Position numbers and translations under genes: made by a program. From NCBI GenBank assembly GCA_039545355.1, contig BCJJ01000018.1:248001-312000 (forward strand): DNA of 64,000 nt, written 5' to 3'. Under the pieces are notes generated by a model that saw nothing but the letters and a program-made list of their open reading frames with translations, searched no databases and had not been told where the DNA came from. Shown in pieces: positions 33,708 to 44,397 of the stretch (position 1 is the first letter of the stretch; the number at the start of each line of letters is the position of its first letter). This DNA comes from Trichosporon coremiiforme (taxonomy: Eukaryota > Basidiomycota > Tremellomycetes > Trichosporonales > Trichosporonaceae).

Positions 33708-35582
33708 TCAGTTCGCAGCGTTTCCAAGTCTACCGCCGCGCACAACACCTAGAGGACCGGCGAACGGGTTGCTGCTCCCGCCATTGGCTCCCAGGCCTGA
33801 GCTGGTGCGACGCAGGGGCAAGCTAGACGACACGCCACGGGGCACGGGGGACGGAAGCGGCATGGTCGCGTTCATCATCACGGGTGAGCCATTGACCGGC
33901 GTGCTAGGCAGGCGATTGTTGCGCGGGCGGGGACTATCGTTTGGTAAGCTGGCAACGGAGGCGGATCGGGTGTTGGGCGTGATGCGAAGTAGCTTGCTGT
34001 CGCTGATGTTGTCCCCAGGCTTGTTCGACTATGGTCAGTGTGTTCGGGTCCAATACTTGCTCACGTTGAACTCCAGCGAGATCCCTTCCTGTTCACGAGG
34101 CTCGAGAGCCATGGCCAACATGACCCGGCTGGCAAGGGCATTCAAGGCAGGGTAGTCGTCACGGCCTCGGGTCCAGACCTGAACGCGGTCCATCTTGGGG
34201 CGCGCGGACACGACGATGCCGCACACATTGTTCATCGGGTCCAGGATCTGACCAACAAGGGCCATGCAAAGGTTTGACCAGATGGAGTCGATGAGGGACT
34301 GCTGGCCACGCACGAGCATGACCCACTTGCCGCCGTTCTTGTTCGCGGGGTCTTCCCAGAGTGGCTTTATGCCGTCCTTAAACAAGTGATAGTTGGCACC
34401 GTTCCCGAGGCCGCTGGGGAGGCGGATGTTGTTCATGTGACGCGCGAAGCCTTCGACGGTGTCGAACGTACCCACGTGAAGGAGTGAAGCTTCCCAGGGG
34501 TTGAGCAGGTCTGCTTTCTTCTTGGCCGGGTCAGGTTTATAAGTCTTCGAATCGTAGTAGAGCGTCCTGACGTCAGCTTCGATTCCTAGGGTCTCTTCAC
34601 TCACCAAGAGTGGGCCAGAGGATGCTGGCCAGCGGCGAGAGCAGCCGCGGCGCGTTGCTCCATTTCCTCGGAGACTTCACCCTTGCCTGGGGTCGATGAT
34701 TGCACGACGATATCGGGAACCATCGAGTCTCCGCGCGAGGGCGGCGTCGAGGGAATGCCAGGGCGTCCCATTCCCAAGGCACGAACAGTGCGATGGACAT
34801 CAGGTTTCCCCTGATTGTCCTGAACCTTCGTGTCGTCCTTGGGATCGTCGCTCTCTCTCTTCTCGTTGTCGTCAGCGGGGTTGCTGGTCACGGTGAGAGC
34901 GGGTTCATCCTGGTGATCACCCTTCTTGGATGCCTTAGCGAGATCGGTAGCATCCTGCGGTGGCGCGGGGGATGCGTCGGCAGCGGTTTCCGTGACATTG
35001 GGCGGCGCGGAAGGCTCCGCCGAACTCGAGCCGGTCTTGGCCTGCGACTGAGTCTCCGCCGGCTTGGTGTCCCTTGGTGCCTTCTCCGGCTTCCCCGTGG
35101 ATGACTTCGGCGTCTGACCGTCCTTCTTTGACCTGGTCCCGTCTGGGGAGAGATTGGCGCGAGCGACGGCACTCGCCGGAAGCTTCAGGCGTGAGCCAAC
35201 GACGGGGGTAGGCGCAGCGATGGGAACGTTGGTGGTGATCGTCGTGATCTCGCTGAGGGCGGGTTTCTGCTGCTCTCTGTCGTTCTTCTCCTCGTCCTTC
35301 GCGTCCTTCTCCCTCTCCGACTTCTCGTTCTCCTTGGGTCCAAGGCGATCGCTGAGCTGCTTGAGGCTCGGTAGACGGGCGACGTTTGCGCGCGACGTGG
35401 AAGTACTACGTTCAGTGCTTGCCGTCAGCGTTCTCAGCCCGATGCTAGAAGAATCCGCAGCTGAGCATGACTCACCGGTTGAACGTCGCGGCGGAAGTTG
35501 CCATGGTGGAGGTTGTTGTCTTGGTTCTAGTGCCGATCGTGCTAGTCACCGTCGACGCCGTAGTCGACAGCTCGCTGCTCAT
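33708..35582 (-). CDS. eIF4E-family cap-binding protein with long low-complexity tails
   Basis: Exons 35582-35476, 35405-34605, 34566-34065 and 34028-33708 encode 576 residues; starting at the second in-frame ATG (35504, perfect CCACCATGG context) gives 550. The cap-binding fold occupies about residues 295-470: HPLAHSWTLYYD, NPWEASL, FDTVEGF, NYHLFKDGIKPLWEDPANKNGGKW and RPKMDRVQVW. The two cap-stacking Trp (NPW, PLW), the Glu after the second and the phosphate-binding Arg/Lys are kept. In my alignment the dorsal Trp that contacts eIF4G (human W73, VEDFW) is Ala (VEGFA). YYD rather than WFF and the KPLWED wording point to the class II/4EHP side. The N-terminal 290 residues are Lys/Glu/Pro/Ser/Thr-rich and disordered-looking; the C-terminal 105 are Ser/Pro/Asn-rich. 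It probably binds m7G caps, perhaps as a repressor; the role is inferred. Confidence 0.85.
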
Positions 35583-36672
35583 AGCTCTGTTGAGATGGAA
35601 GAGTGCAATGAGCTGAAGCGTAGTCCAACTGAGTAATTGAGCAACTGCAAACAAGTGCTGGTGAGTGGTCGCGAGTGACAAGCCGCAAGGTCTCAATGTT
35701 GATCGAACACGCCCCTTGTCAATCTAGCGTGACGCCACCCGGTCGTTCAGCTGAACCCACCAGCGGCCGGGTCTGCTGGACAGGGAAGATGAAACGTACC
35801 TGTGAGCTAGAGCTAGAGAATTACACGTTGAGACGAGCCGACGCGACTGCTCAATGCTGTGGTCACAGTGCTAAGCGACTGACAGAGCGATGGAGGGTTT
35901 AGAATGGGAGATGAGGACCTGATGGAGAAACTGTCAGAAACGAGTGCTTCGTCCATGCCGCGATTCTGTGTGCGGCAACACAAAGGTCTGTGCCCAAGGA
36001 ACGCTTGCCGGTCAGAGCGGAAAGGTGGGGCGCAGGCGTAAGGGCGGGCGCTGCTGTCGCATGCGTTAGGCTATGCTGTCGTGCTCTCAGAGCCCTCATC
36101 TCCACCCTGCACCAGCCTGCTTGTGTGTGCGCTTGTCCGTTTCTCCCAGCGGGCCGAGCATGAGCAGCTGATATCGCTAGAGTCCAGAGTGATCTGTCGG
36201 TAGTCTCCAGTGTTGACAGACAGCCAGCTAGCTCAATTGCAATTCAACTTTGTGCTCCCGAGCGCTTGGTCCGCTGCGAGCGGGCGCGTCGGGGTGGCGT
36301 GCAGCCACTGTTTGGTTCCCATGAGGACAAGCAAACGTGCATAGAGTTCCTTCTCATGCTGGTCACTTTGACACTGTGCGCACGCAGTGACCTGGAGCAT
36401 GACCAGTCTACCAGCAGCGACTGACAAGGGGGAAAAATCTCAAACGTTCGAGTGCTACTCCTAAACATCTGAAACCCGTTGCCTGCTGTTGCCTGGTGGC
36501 CTACACGCAACGCGTCGTGACGTAATAAGCTCCGGTAAGGAACGACACGCTGTTTTCCACCGAACCTTACTGACCCCAACTACCACGTACTCGCACCGCC
36601 GACACGGAGTGCGTACGTTACGGATTCTGTTATCGTCGAACTTATCTTTATCTATAATACACTTGATGTCCT
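35583..36672. other. intergenic, 1.1 kb, eIF4E-like promoter side
   Basis: It lies between the start of the eIF4E-like gene and the stop of the SDR gene, both on the minus strand. Only short frames without motifs are seen; no tRNA or repeat stands out. Confidence 0.5.
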
Positions 36673-37945
36673 TCACTTGCGGAGACCGTACTTCTCACGC
36701 GCATTCGGCTCGACGTACAGATACCCGGCCGGGGTGTAGTTGAGCAGGGTGCCCATCTTGTACTGCCACGGAAGCCACAGTTTCGAGGCTGGCGGGGTGT
36801 TCAGTGAGGAGAACCAGCTGAAAGGAGGGTAAGGAATGGTCGGGCTGGGACTGGGCGGGAGGGCGAGTTGCTGGATAATGGTGTCGACAACGGTCTCCTG
36901 CTTCAACAGCAGCTTCTCGCCCCAGGAGGCGTCCACGCCATTGTGGACCTCGCAGTTGCCGCCAGTCTGCGAGATTGCCGTCTTTGTGCGGAAGTCATTG
37001 TCGATCGTTCCCGGAAGGAGAGCTGTCATTAGTGCTACCATACCGCTTGCGTTGACTCACAGAAGAAGCGGACGCCCATGCCTTCACATTCAGCGCGAGC
37101 AGCCTCAACAGCAGCGAGGGCAGCCCCCTTCGTTGCGGAGTAGATGCAGCGAGAAGGAGCAGCAATCGACGCCGCGACGGAGGACAAGTGGTGAACGGCA
37201 GGGGATTTTGAGGAAGAGGCGAGCAAGGGAAGCTTGTATATCAGCAGTGTACGACTAATGGCCAACTCACGAATGTAGCGAGAGCCAGGACGGTGCCGAC
37301 GAAGTTGATGTCGGAGGCCGCCCGGGCCTCTATGGCGAGCTTATCAAGACCCTCGACGGTGGGGATATCCGCCGCGGGAAGGTCTCCAATCTCGGACTTG
37401 GGAATCAGTCGCGGCTTAGCGGACTTGTCGCTAGGGTCAGGCACAAGCTCGACACCGGCGAGCTTGAGTAAGGTGCGCGTGGAGGGAACACCTGCGAGGA
37501 TGTGAAGAGTGTCGAAGCCGTCCCAAGCTGTCTCGTAAGCTTTCATAGGGAGCAGAGCTTTGCTCACCTTTAACGACCTCATCGCGAACCTTGACGAGAT
37601 CGGCGGCCTGTGTGACGTCCGCAGGAACGGTGATGATACGAGCCGGGTTGAGTCCTTGAGCAACGCACTCGTCCCGCACCTTTGCCAGGACATCTGCTCG
37701 GCGAGCAACAAGACAGCTGCGTGCGTCGTCAGACCTCGCTCTGCAATGGGTACTAGATGCACTCACATCTTGGCGCCTCGCTTTGCGTAAACGAGCGCCA
37801 GCTCCTTACCGATTCCGGACGAGGCGCCGAGAAGCACGACTCGTTCCTCGCTGGGAGGAAGGAGCTGCTCACGGGTAGGTCCTCGGCGTGCACGGAGCAG
37901 CTTGAAAAGGAGGGGCAAGGCGAGGGCGGCGTAGATTGCGCGCAT
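36673..37945 (-). CDS. membrane-anchored short-chain dehydrogenase/reductase
   Basis: Five exons, 37945-37767, 37716-37568, 37527-37271, 37232-37061 and 37022-36673, encode 368 residues; introns are 38-50 nt. A hydrophobic N-terminus (MRAIYAALALPLLFKLL) followed by Arg suggests a single anchor or ER targeting. The Rossmann motif is VVLLGASSGIGKELA at about residue 36, with ADVTQAADL for the adenine ring, LHILAGV in place of NNAG, a Ser-rich stretch before YSATK (catalytic Tyr/Lys), and PGTI after it. It is therefore an NAD(P)H oxidoreductase of the classical SDR fold. Substrate is unknown; a long aromatic C-terminal tail (WFSSLNTPP, LWLPWQYKMG) resembles lipid-handling SDRs. It is not obviously 3-ketodihydrosphingosine reductase. 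An in-frame ATG 26 codons upstream exists, but would put a polar leader before the anchor. Confidence 0.84.
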
Positions 37946-39619
37946 GGATGAAGGTTGTGTAGATGGGAGAAATGAGATGTGAACCTCTCCCGGATAGGCA
38001 TTTTCAGTTTGCCGGCTCGTCATGCCGCGCACCGGTCCGGTTGAATCCACGATAGTAGCCTCCTCGGTCTTCTAATCGAAGCTGCTCTCGAACTCTCCTT
38101 GATGCGTTAGCGCACACCCCATGGGTCTTCCATCCACGCTACAGGCAATCTGCACCATTGCTCTAATGTCTAGTACAGTGGAGCATGGTATATCACGTCA
38201 GTGCCGAGTTACAGGATGCAGAGCCTGGGCATCACTGATCGGGCGCGGTCCAGTGCGACTTGAAATGTCCAAAATGATAATATAAGAGAACTGTCAAGGC
38301 AGCGCGTTGTGCAACACGACGAGCGCGTGCCGAGCTTGAGGGCAAACAGCTCACCATAGAGGAAAGCTGCGTAACGCGTCCATACGGCGAACGGATCTTT
38401 GTGCGACAAGTGCATGCGGAAGATAGGGCAATTGCCTGGGCGGGCGCGGAACGTCTCACAAAGCACCCCGAAGCTTGTTTTGGGGAACGACGGGCCAGAG
38501 GGACAGAGGCGCCGTCTGGGAAGGCCGTGACTACGCCTGGGCGGCTCTGACAGGACAACCATAGCCCGCGCATCCAACCTTCATGGTCTTCTCAGTGTAT
38601 CGCGGATAACTAGCAGCAGAAGGAATGCAGACGGCCTGGAGCCGAAGGCTGCTATGTTGTCGGAAGTAGATGTGAAAGCAAGTGAGCGAAAGCTCAAGGG
38701 CAACAGAGATCTCGTGCCGGGAGCGCTGTGCATGGAGGGGGTGGTACGGGCTATGCGGGCTGGCGGGTGATTGCTCGTTCCAGCGGCACCGCGTTCAGGT
38801 CCAGGGGTAAGGACTCGAGGAAGGCAGAAGGCGAAGAACCGACGGAACGATGTGCGCGGAGGGTTCACTCGAAAGGTGACTTGGGGGCGGAAGCAACCAA
38901 CGACGCTGGCACGCCGCCTGCCCTGCCGCCCGGCCTGGCTTTCGCATTTCGCAGAAGCGCAGAGCGCCCGCGCCCAGGCCCAGAGCACCAGCTCACCAGA
39001 CTCTCCAGGCTGTGGTCGTGGTCAGACGGTCAGGGATCTGGTCAGGGGTCAGACGATGGGACTGTGACACGCAACGCAATGCCATGAAGGAAGCCTGCCA
39101 GATGCACCAGACGGACACGCACCATGCCAGGCAGGACACCCAGCACATTCAGGACACGCCCAGCTCTCCGCAGACATGCAGGTTGCAGGATTCACCATGG
39201 ACGACTGAGTTGACACATCGTCAGGTGTCCATTCATTACCACCTCCAATAGAGCTTCATTACAATACCATTTCAAAACACTCCACCTTCCTCTATAGTAT
39301 CGACACTGCTTCGACGCACCTGCCTGCGCATCCGACATCCAAGACATCCTCTCCGCTGTCGTTCGCCGTCTTTCTCTATCACCTTAACTCTCCTCCCACA
39401 CCTCAATCACACCTTCTCTCTTGCCCATCAACCCACCCCCTTCATCCGTCGCCGTCTCCGGACACGTCACCGAATCCCGCTCCAACAATCGGCACCACGG
39501 CGCTACGCTGCCCCGCCTTGCCGTCGGCGTCTTTCCACGACTAGTACAACGTCAGACTTTCCTCCCTCCATTGTTGAATCAAACCCGCCGACGTGCCTTC
39601 CTACGCGGCGCCTGCTGCT
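37946..39619. promoter_or_regulatory. SDR/RhoGAP divergent promoter, 1.7 kb
   Basis: No coding gene is supported. The right end, about 39281-39471, is a long pyrimidine-rich tract (runs such as CTCTCCTCCCACACC) matching leaders in front of other genes here; it probably marks the RhoGAP transcription start. No CACGTG is seen. Confidence 0.45.
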
Positions 39620-42062
39620 ATGGAGGCCTACAACTACTCGGAGTCTCCGCGCGACCTCAACTCTCCACATGATCCCTCGGAGAACGGATACTCATTTGCA
39701 CGCAACAACAGATCTCATTGTGAGTGCACGCGATGAACCAAATTCGTCCTACAAGCGCTCACACGCGACCCAGATTCATCACAGCACTCCTCACATCCCT
39801 CCGGGGCGTCCACGATCATGAACACGGGGTCTGCCTCGCAGTCCACGACTGCAGTTAGCACAGTCTCGACTGAGGCCCCGTCTTCAACTACAACGGCGAA
39901 CGCGTTCGCCAACAGGAATGGAAGGCGCATGTCCTCTAGCTCGGCTAGTCGTTTAGAGGGTAAGGAGGCGGATGGCCCGGTAGGGTACGACGAGGGCATC
40001 CTCCGCGGGCTGTGTGACATGGATGTGAGTGCGATGCTGTTATGAGCCGAGATGCTGTGCTGACGAATTCAGTGCGCTCTTCCTTTACTTGGGGACAGGA
40101 TAAAGCAATCTGTCGCGTCTTGCAAGGTAAGGCAGTGTGATGGCCGCCCGGTCGGCTAACACAACAGCAAATCTCCGGCTTCTTTCGTCAACGTTCCGAC
40201 GTGGAAGAGAAGTATGCTCGTGGCCTGAGTGACATGGCGAGGCAAGCAAACGAGGTCTACAGCAAAATGGATTGCAAGGCGGGGTGAGTTGGGCACCGAC
40301 CGACCGGGTTGATGGATGTATTGCTAACTACCTTGCAGATCGTTCGTTCAGTCTTACCAGCAATCGCTTCGCATGCAGGAGCAGCTGGCTCAAAACAGGC
40401 TCAGGTTCGCCCAGCGACTCGGGGAGATGAGCGAGGAGCTTGCATCGCTGGCGAGGGAAGGCGAAAAGCAACGCAAGGTCCACAAAGACAACGGCGCGCG
40501 TTTCCAAGGCATACTTCAAGAGTCCGAAACCGTCATGGACAAGGCCAAAGCGCGGTTCGACGCGACGGCTGAGGAGCTCGAGCGTATTCTGGTAGCCAAG
40601 GAGGGTGAGAGCTACCGCGACGCGGGTATGCGCAATGCCAACGCTGCCAACCATACAGCTGGCAACGGTACCGGCGCGAATAAGAACCGTATCGGCAAAG
40701 CCATGACCAAGGGCTTGTTCAAGGGCAAGAACCCCGCTCAAATGCAGCGCCACGAAGACGACGTCCGACAGCGCATGGCTGGTGCGAGTGAGGCGTTCCG
40801 CAAGGCTGTTCTGGAGAGTCAAGCGCTGCGCCAGGAGTACTTCAACTATCAGCTGCCCAAGATCGTGCGGGTGAGTGATGCCTGCAGAGCAATCCGCCAA
40901 CCGAGCGATGCGCTGACTTTCGACAGTTGCTCAAGGACTGTGCCGATGAGCTTGACCTCGGAATCCAGTACCACCTCACTCGCTATGCGTTCATGTACGA
41001 ATCGACCGTGGTCGGCGAAGGCTCCATCCTCTGCCCGCCTACGCCCGATGATGGCATGAGCCTGAAGCAAGTCTTCGAGAGCATCGACAACCGCAGCGAC
41101 TTCAAGGCGTACATGCAGAATTACGCTGTGGCGCGCAACATCCCGAAGGGTCCGCGCCGGGAGGGACCCTACGATGAGAACTTCGTGAGTGATTGCCATG
41201 GTGGCGCGTGACTGATGAGCAGAACCCAACATTACCACCGCACGTTCAGGCGTCTACGTCGGCTTCCGGAGGCCCTGTGATCTCCGGCCCTACCAACGTC
41301 CAGACTAACCCCGTTCCACCGCCAAACGGCAGCGCTGTTGCAGTGACATCACCGCCACCAAACGATTACTACTCCAGCAACTCCATCCCCGCCTCAACCG
41401 GAGCGACGTTCGGAGTCGACCTTGGTGATCAGTTGCAGCGCGACGGAACGGAGGTTCCAAAGGTTGTCCAGAAGTGTGCAGAGGCGATCGAGGCGTACGG
41501 TTTGGAGTCCATGGGTATCTATCGTCTGTCTGGCACAACCAGCAAAGTCCAAGCGCTCAAGAATGTCCTCGACAGGGACATGGATAGCGTTGACGTGATG
41601 GACGAGCAGTGGACATCGGACATCAATGTCGTATCCGGCGCGCTGAAGTTGTGGTTCCGGGAGCTGCCAGAGCCGCTGCTCACCTACGGACTCTACCATG
41701 GCTTTATCGAGGCCGCCAGGTACGACAATGACCGTTTACGTCACATTAGACTGCACGAGCAGGTGAATGAGCTGCCGGACCCCAACTATGCGACGCTGAA
41801 GTACTTCATGGGCCACCTGGACCGCATTCGTCGCAAGGAGGGTGTCAACCAGATGTCGGCTTCCAACCTCTCCATCGTGTTCGGCCCGACACTGCTCGGC
41901 GCCCCGCCAGAGGAAGGAGGTTTGAACCTGGAGCACATGAACTTCCAGTGCAAGGTAAGTCTGACTAGCCATACTGCTGGTGCACCCAGCTAACACACCC
42001 AGGCCATCGAGACGATTCTGGAGAAGTACCAGGAGATTTTCGTCGAGGAAGAAGAGGCCTAG
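39620..42062 (+). CDS. RGD1: F-BAR / RhoGAP protein (Rgd1-like)
   Basis: Eight exons, 39620-39719, 39774-40024, 40073-40126, 40168-40283, 40339-40870, 40927-41184, 41223-41954 and 42003-42062, encode 700 residues; phases close at every junction. Residues 1-110 are Ser/Thr-rich. An F-BAR domain follows from about 115 to 430 (LPLLGDRIKQSVASCKEISGFF, VEEKYARGLSDMA, a long coiled helix, then YQLPKIVRLLKDCADELDLGIQYH). A Pro/Ser/Asn linker leads to a RhoGAP domain at about 500-690, with the catalytic arginine in GIYRLSG, the ALKLWFRELPEPLLTY helix and NLSIVFGPTLLG. The combination bends membrane and stimulates GTP hydrolysis by Rho GTPases (Rho3/Rho4 in yeast) at sites of polarised growth and septation. 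The chosen ATG is the first one in frame. Confidence 0.92.
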
Positions 42063-42435
42063 TCGCGACCGGCGCCGGCGCCGAACTGTAGTTTTAAGAG
42101 GGAGAAGGTGCGGAGACGATGCTGACATGCGCATTACATACACATCACGAGTTTCGTATTGAGATGGGATTGAGAGGAGCGGAGAAGCCGTTAGTGAAGA
42201 GGCGAAGGTAGAACCTTGTAGTGTACCGTATGGCTCTTACACCATGACCTAGCTGGTTAACCGTCTCGTGAACACGCCCTCTCGTTGCAACCGTACTGAC
42301 AAGGCCCGTTTGACTTGTGGGCGGCCAGACATACAGCTCCAAACCAAGCCCTGGGGGGTAGATTGAACCTCTTGCGAAACATTCATGCTGCTTTTTGTTA
42401 CGGACTAGCACCTATGTTGTTTTGCGAAGATCTGC
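42063..42435. other. convergent 3' intergenic region, RGD1/COX12
   Basis: 373 nt between the stops of two converging genes. No gene, tRNA or strong hairpin is recognised. Confidence 0.5.
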
Positions 42436-43314
42436 TTAAGGCTCAACCGAGGCGGGGAAGGTGCCGTTCTCGAGCTGCTCGTCCCACTTGCCGGTCCACT
42501 CGTCTGAAGGTAGTCAGCTGCTTTGCCCTGCGATACACCTGTGCGCGGTCCTCGTTACTCACTGGGGCAGAGGGCCTGGTAGGCACGCTTGAACTGCTGG
42601 CAAGGCTGGAAGTCCTCGCCCTTGGCGTTGACACACTTGTGGAAGTCAACGAAGTTTTGCTAGACCGTCAGCGATCAGATCGAGGAACAAAGTTGGCGTT
42701 TGGTTGGAATGGAATGGTGGACGCGGACCGGTGACGTCGGATCATTCGGAAGAGCGCGAAATGCCTCGCTCCGTCCCGATCACCCGAAAAGTCTGTCCAT
42801 GTGCCCAGCCACGTCCATCTCAACCGGCAGAAGGACTCACCCAGCTGTACGTATAAACGAGTCGAGGAGCGCGAGTGAAGAGCGTGCGTGGCGTGGGTCG
42901 CGATCGAAGAAAAGTCGAGGTCAGCTATCAATTCTCATGGCGCAGAGTTGCTCCGAATCTCACCAGTGCTTGGTCTGGTTCTGGTTGGGGAACCGGGCGC
43001 TGGAATGTTAGCTGCGTTCCGCTACATGCTGCTGTTAACTTACTCGAAGCCGGCAGTCTGCAGCTAGTCGGGCGTCAGCAAGCGTTCGTCGTTGCGCGGG
43101 CGGATCGATCCAGTCCTTCGACAATACGAATGTCGATCCCTTCCAATCATATTCCTCCGGTTGTCAGTCTGAACTCACGGTGTAGGTCCTGCGAAACGTC
43201 AGCTCTCGTCCTTCTCCTAGCAGCTCGGGTGCATGCATGACATGCCTGTGTCGTCGGGACTCGGGGCGCGCGCTGCGTGCGCTGCGCGAGCTGAACTCAC
43301 TTCTCCTCGGACAT
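42436..43314 (-). CDS. COX12: cytochrome c oxidase subunit VIb
   Basis: Seven exons, 43314-43301, 43188-43179, 43057-43044, 42999-42964, 42844-42841, 42659-42563 and 42503-42436, of 14, 10, 14, 36, 4, 97 and 68 nt, encode 80 residues. The protein has DARFPNQNQTKHC, then CWQNFVDFHKC (C-x9-C), CQQFKRAYQALC (C-x10-C) and NEWTGKWDEQLENGTFPAS, exactly the Cox12/COX6B pattern of an intermembrane-space complex IV subunit imported and oxidised by Mia40. The 4-nt exon CTGG supplies the last base of that Cys codon and the whole Trp codon; it is flanked by TACAG and GTGAGT. Without it the reading frame shifts into unrelated sequence. The five upstream exons total only 78 nt. A CCAAT box lies about 90 nt upstream of the start. 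It is divergent from CIA2. Confidence 0.93.
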
Positions 43315-43401
43315 GGTGATGAGTGGTGTAGTGGGCGAAAGCAAGAGCTCGTTCGGGGTTAGCTCGGGGCTTTCCGGGCGCACCGTGGCGGATGCCTGGT
43401 C

Positions 43402-43406
43402 ATTGG
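43402..43406 (-). promoter_or_regulatory. CCAAT box upstream of COX12
   Basis: ATTGG on the plus strand (CCAAT on the COX12 strand), 88-92 nt upstream of the COX12 ATG. HAP/CBF complexes acting through CCAAT control respiratory genes in fungi; use here is inferred from position. Confidence 0.4.
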
Positions 43407-43612
43407 CTGGGTACTGCAGGCACAGGCTCGCATCGTGCATGCCGTCTAGGCGAGCTTGTGAGGCTTGCTTTCGAGGTTTGCTCCCGTCCCACCACCTGAG
43501 ACAGGGCGACCAGGCGACCTCCACCTGAGTCATAGATAACCGGGTCTGAACTTCTGAAGTCTTCGCCGCCGCACTCAACTAGTCACATCACAGAAACACG
43601 AAGAAGACCAAC

Positions 43613-44262
43613 ATGCAGAGAGAACTGGACAACGCCGCGCCGGAGATTTACGCCACCGCCGGCACTGGACGCGAGGAAGGCCTGTGGGCCGACGCCTTCG
43701 AAGACCCCCTCCAGCCCTCCGATGAGGAGAGGGAGGAGATTGACTCGCAGGAAGTCTTCGGTACGTTCGAACAGCTGCACGATTCGGACATTGAGCTGAC
43801 AGCAGACCTCATCCGCTCCGTCACCGACCCCGAGCACCCCGTGTCGCTCGAGCAGCTTCGTGTCGTGTCGCCCGAGGACGTCCATGTCCGCGGCAACCGG
43901 GTGCTCGTGTATCTGACTCCTACGATCCCGCACTGCTCCATGAGCACACTGATCGGTGAGTGCAGCGGCTCAGCACAGACTGGACTCTCGTTGCTTCCGG
44001 AATTGAGCTAACGTCAGGCCTCTCGCTCCGCGTGCGTCTGCTCCGCGCTCTGCCTTCCCGTTATCGCGTCGACCTCCGCATCAAGGAGGGCACGCACCAG
44101 TCCGAGCATGCTGTCAACAAGCAGCTTAACGACAAGGAGCGTGTGCAGGCTGCGCTCGAGAACAGGCACCTGCTCCAAGTCGTCGAGGGCTGTCTCGCCA
44201 CCGCCGGTCAGCGTGGTGCGACCGGCTGCACTGCCGATGACCACACCGGCCACAACCACTAG
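43613..44262 (+). CDS. CIA2: cytosolic iron-sulfur assembly factor of the MIP18/FAM96 family
   Basis: Two exons, 43613-43955 and 44018-44262, encode 195 residues. The family motif is nearly intact: [43 protein letters not shown] with the reactive Cys in [24 protein letters not shown], and [26 protein letters not shown]2 works with Cia1 and Mms19 to insert Fe-S clusters into cytosolic and nuclear proteins such as DNA polymerases and helicases. The acidic N-terminus ([13 protein letters not shown]) is typical of the eukaryotic Cia2/FAM96B branch. The C-terminus ends in His/Asp-rich ADDHTGHNH. Divergent from COX12 over 298 nt; convergent with PHB2. Confidence 0.93.
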
Positions 44263-44397
44263 TCCCGCTTTCGTAGCCAGCCCTCTGTAGTCCTGTTGTA
44301 TCACTATGCACTGTCCTCTGCATCGTCCACGCTGAAAAGTGGTGTATTAATACATCGATACTTCTTTCCCCGATGCTGCAAGCTAGATACGCCCTGT

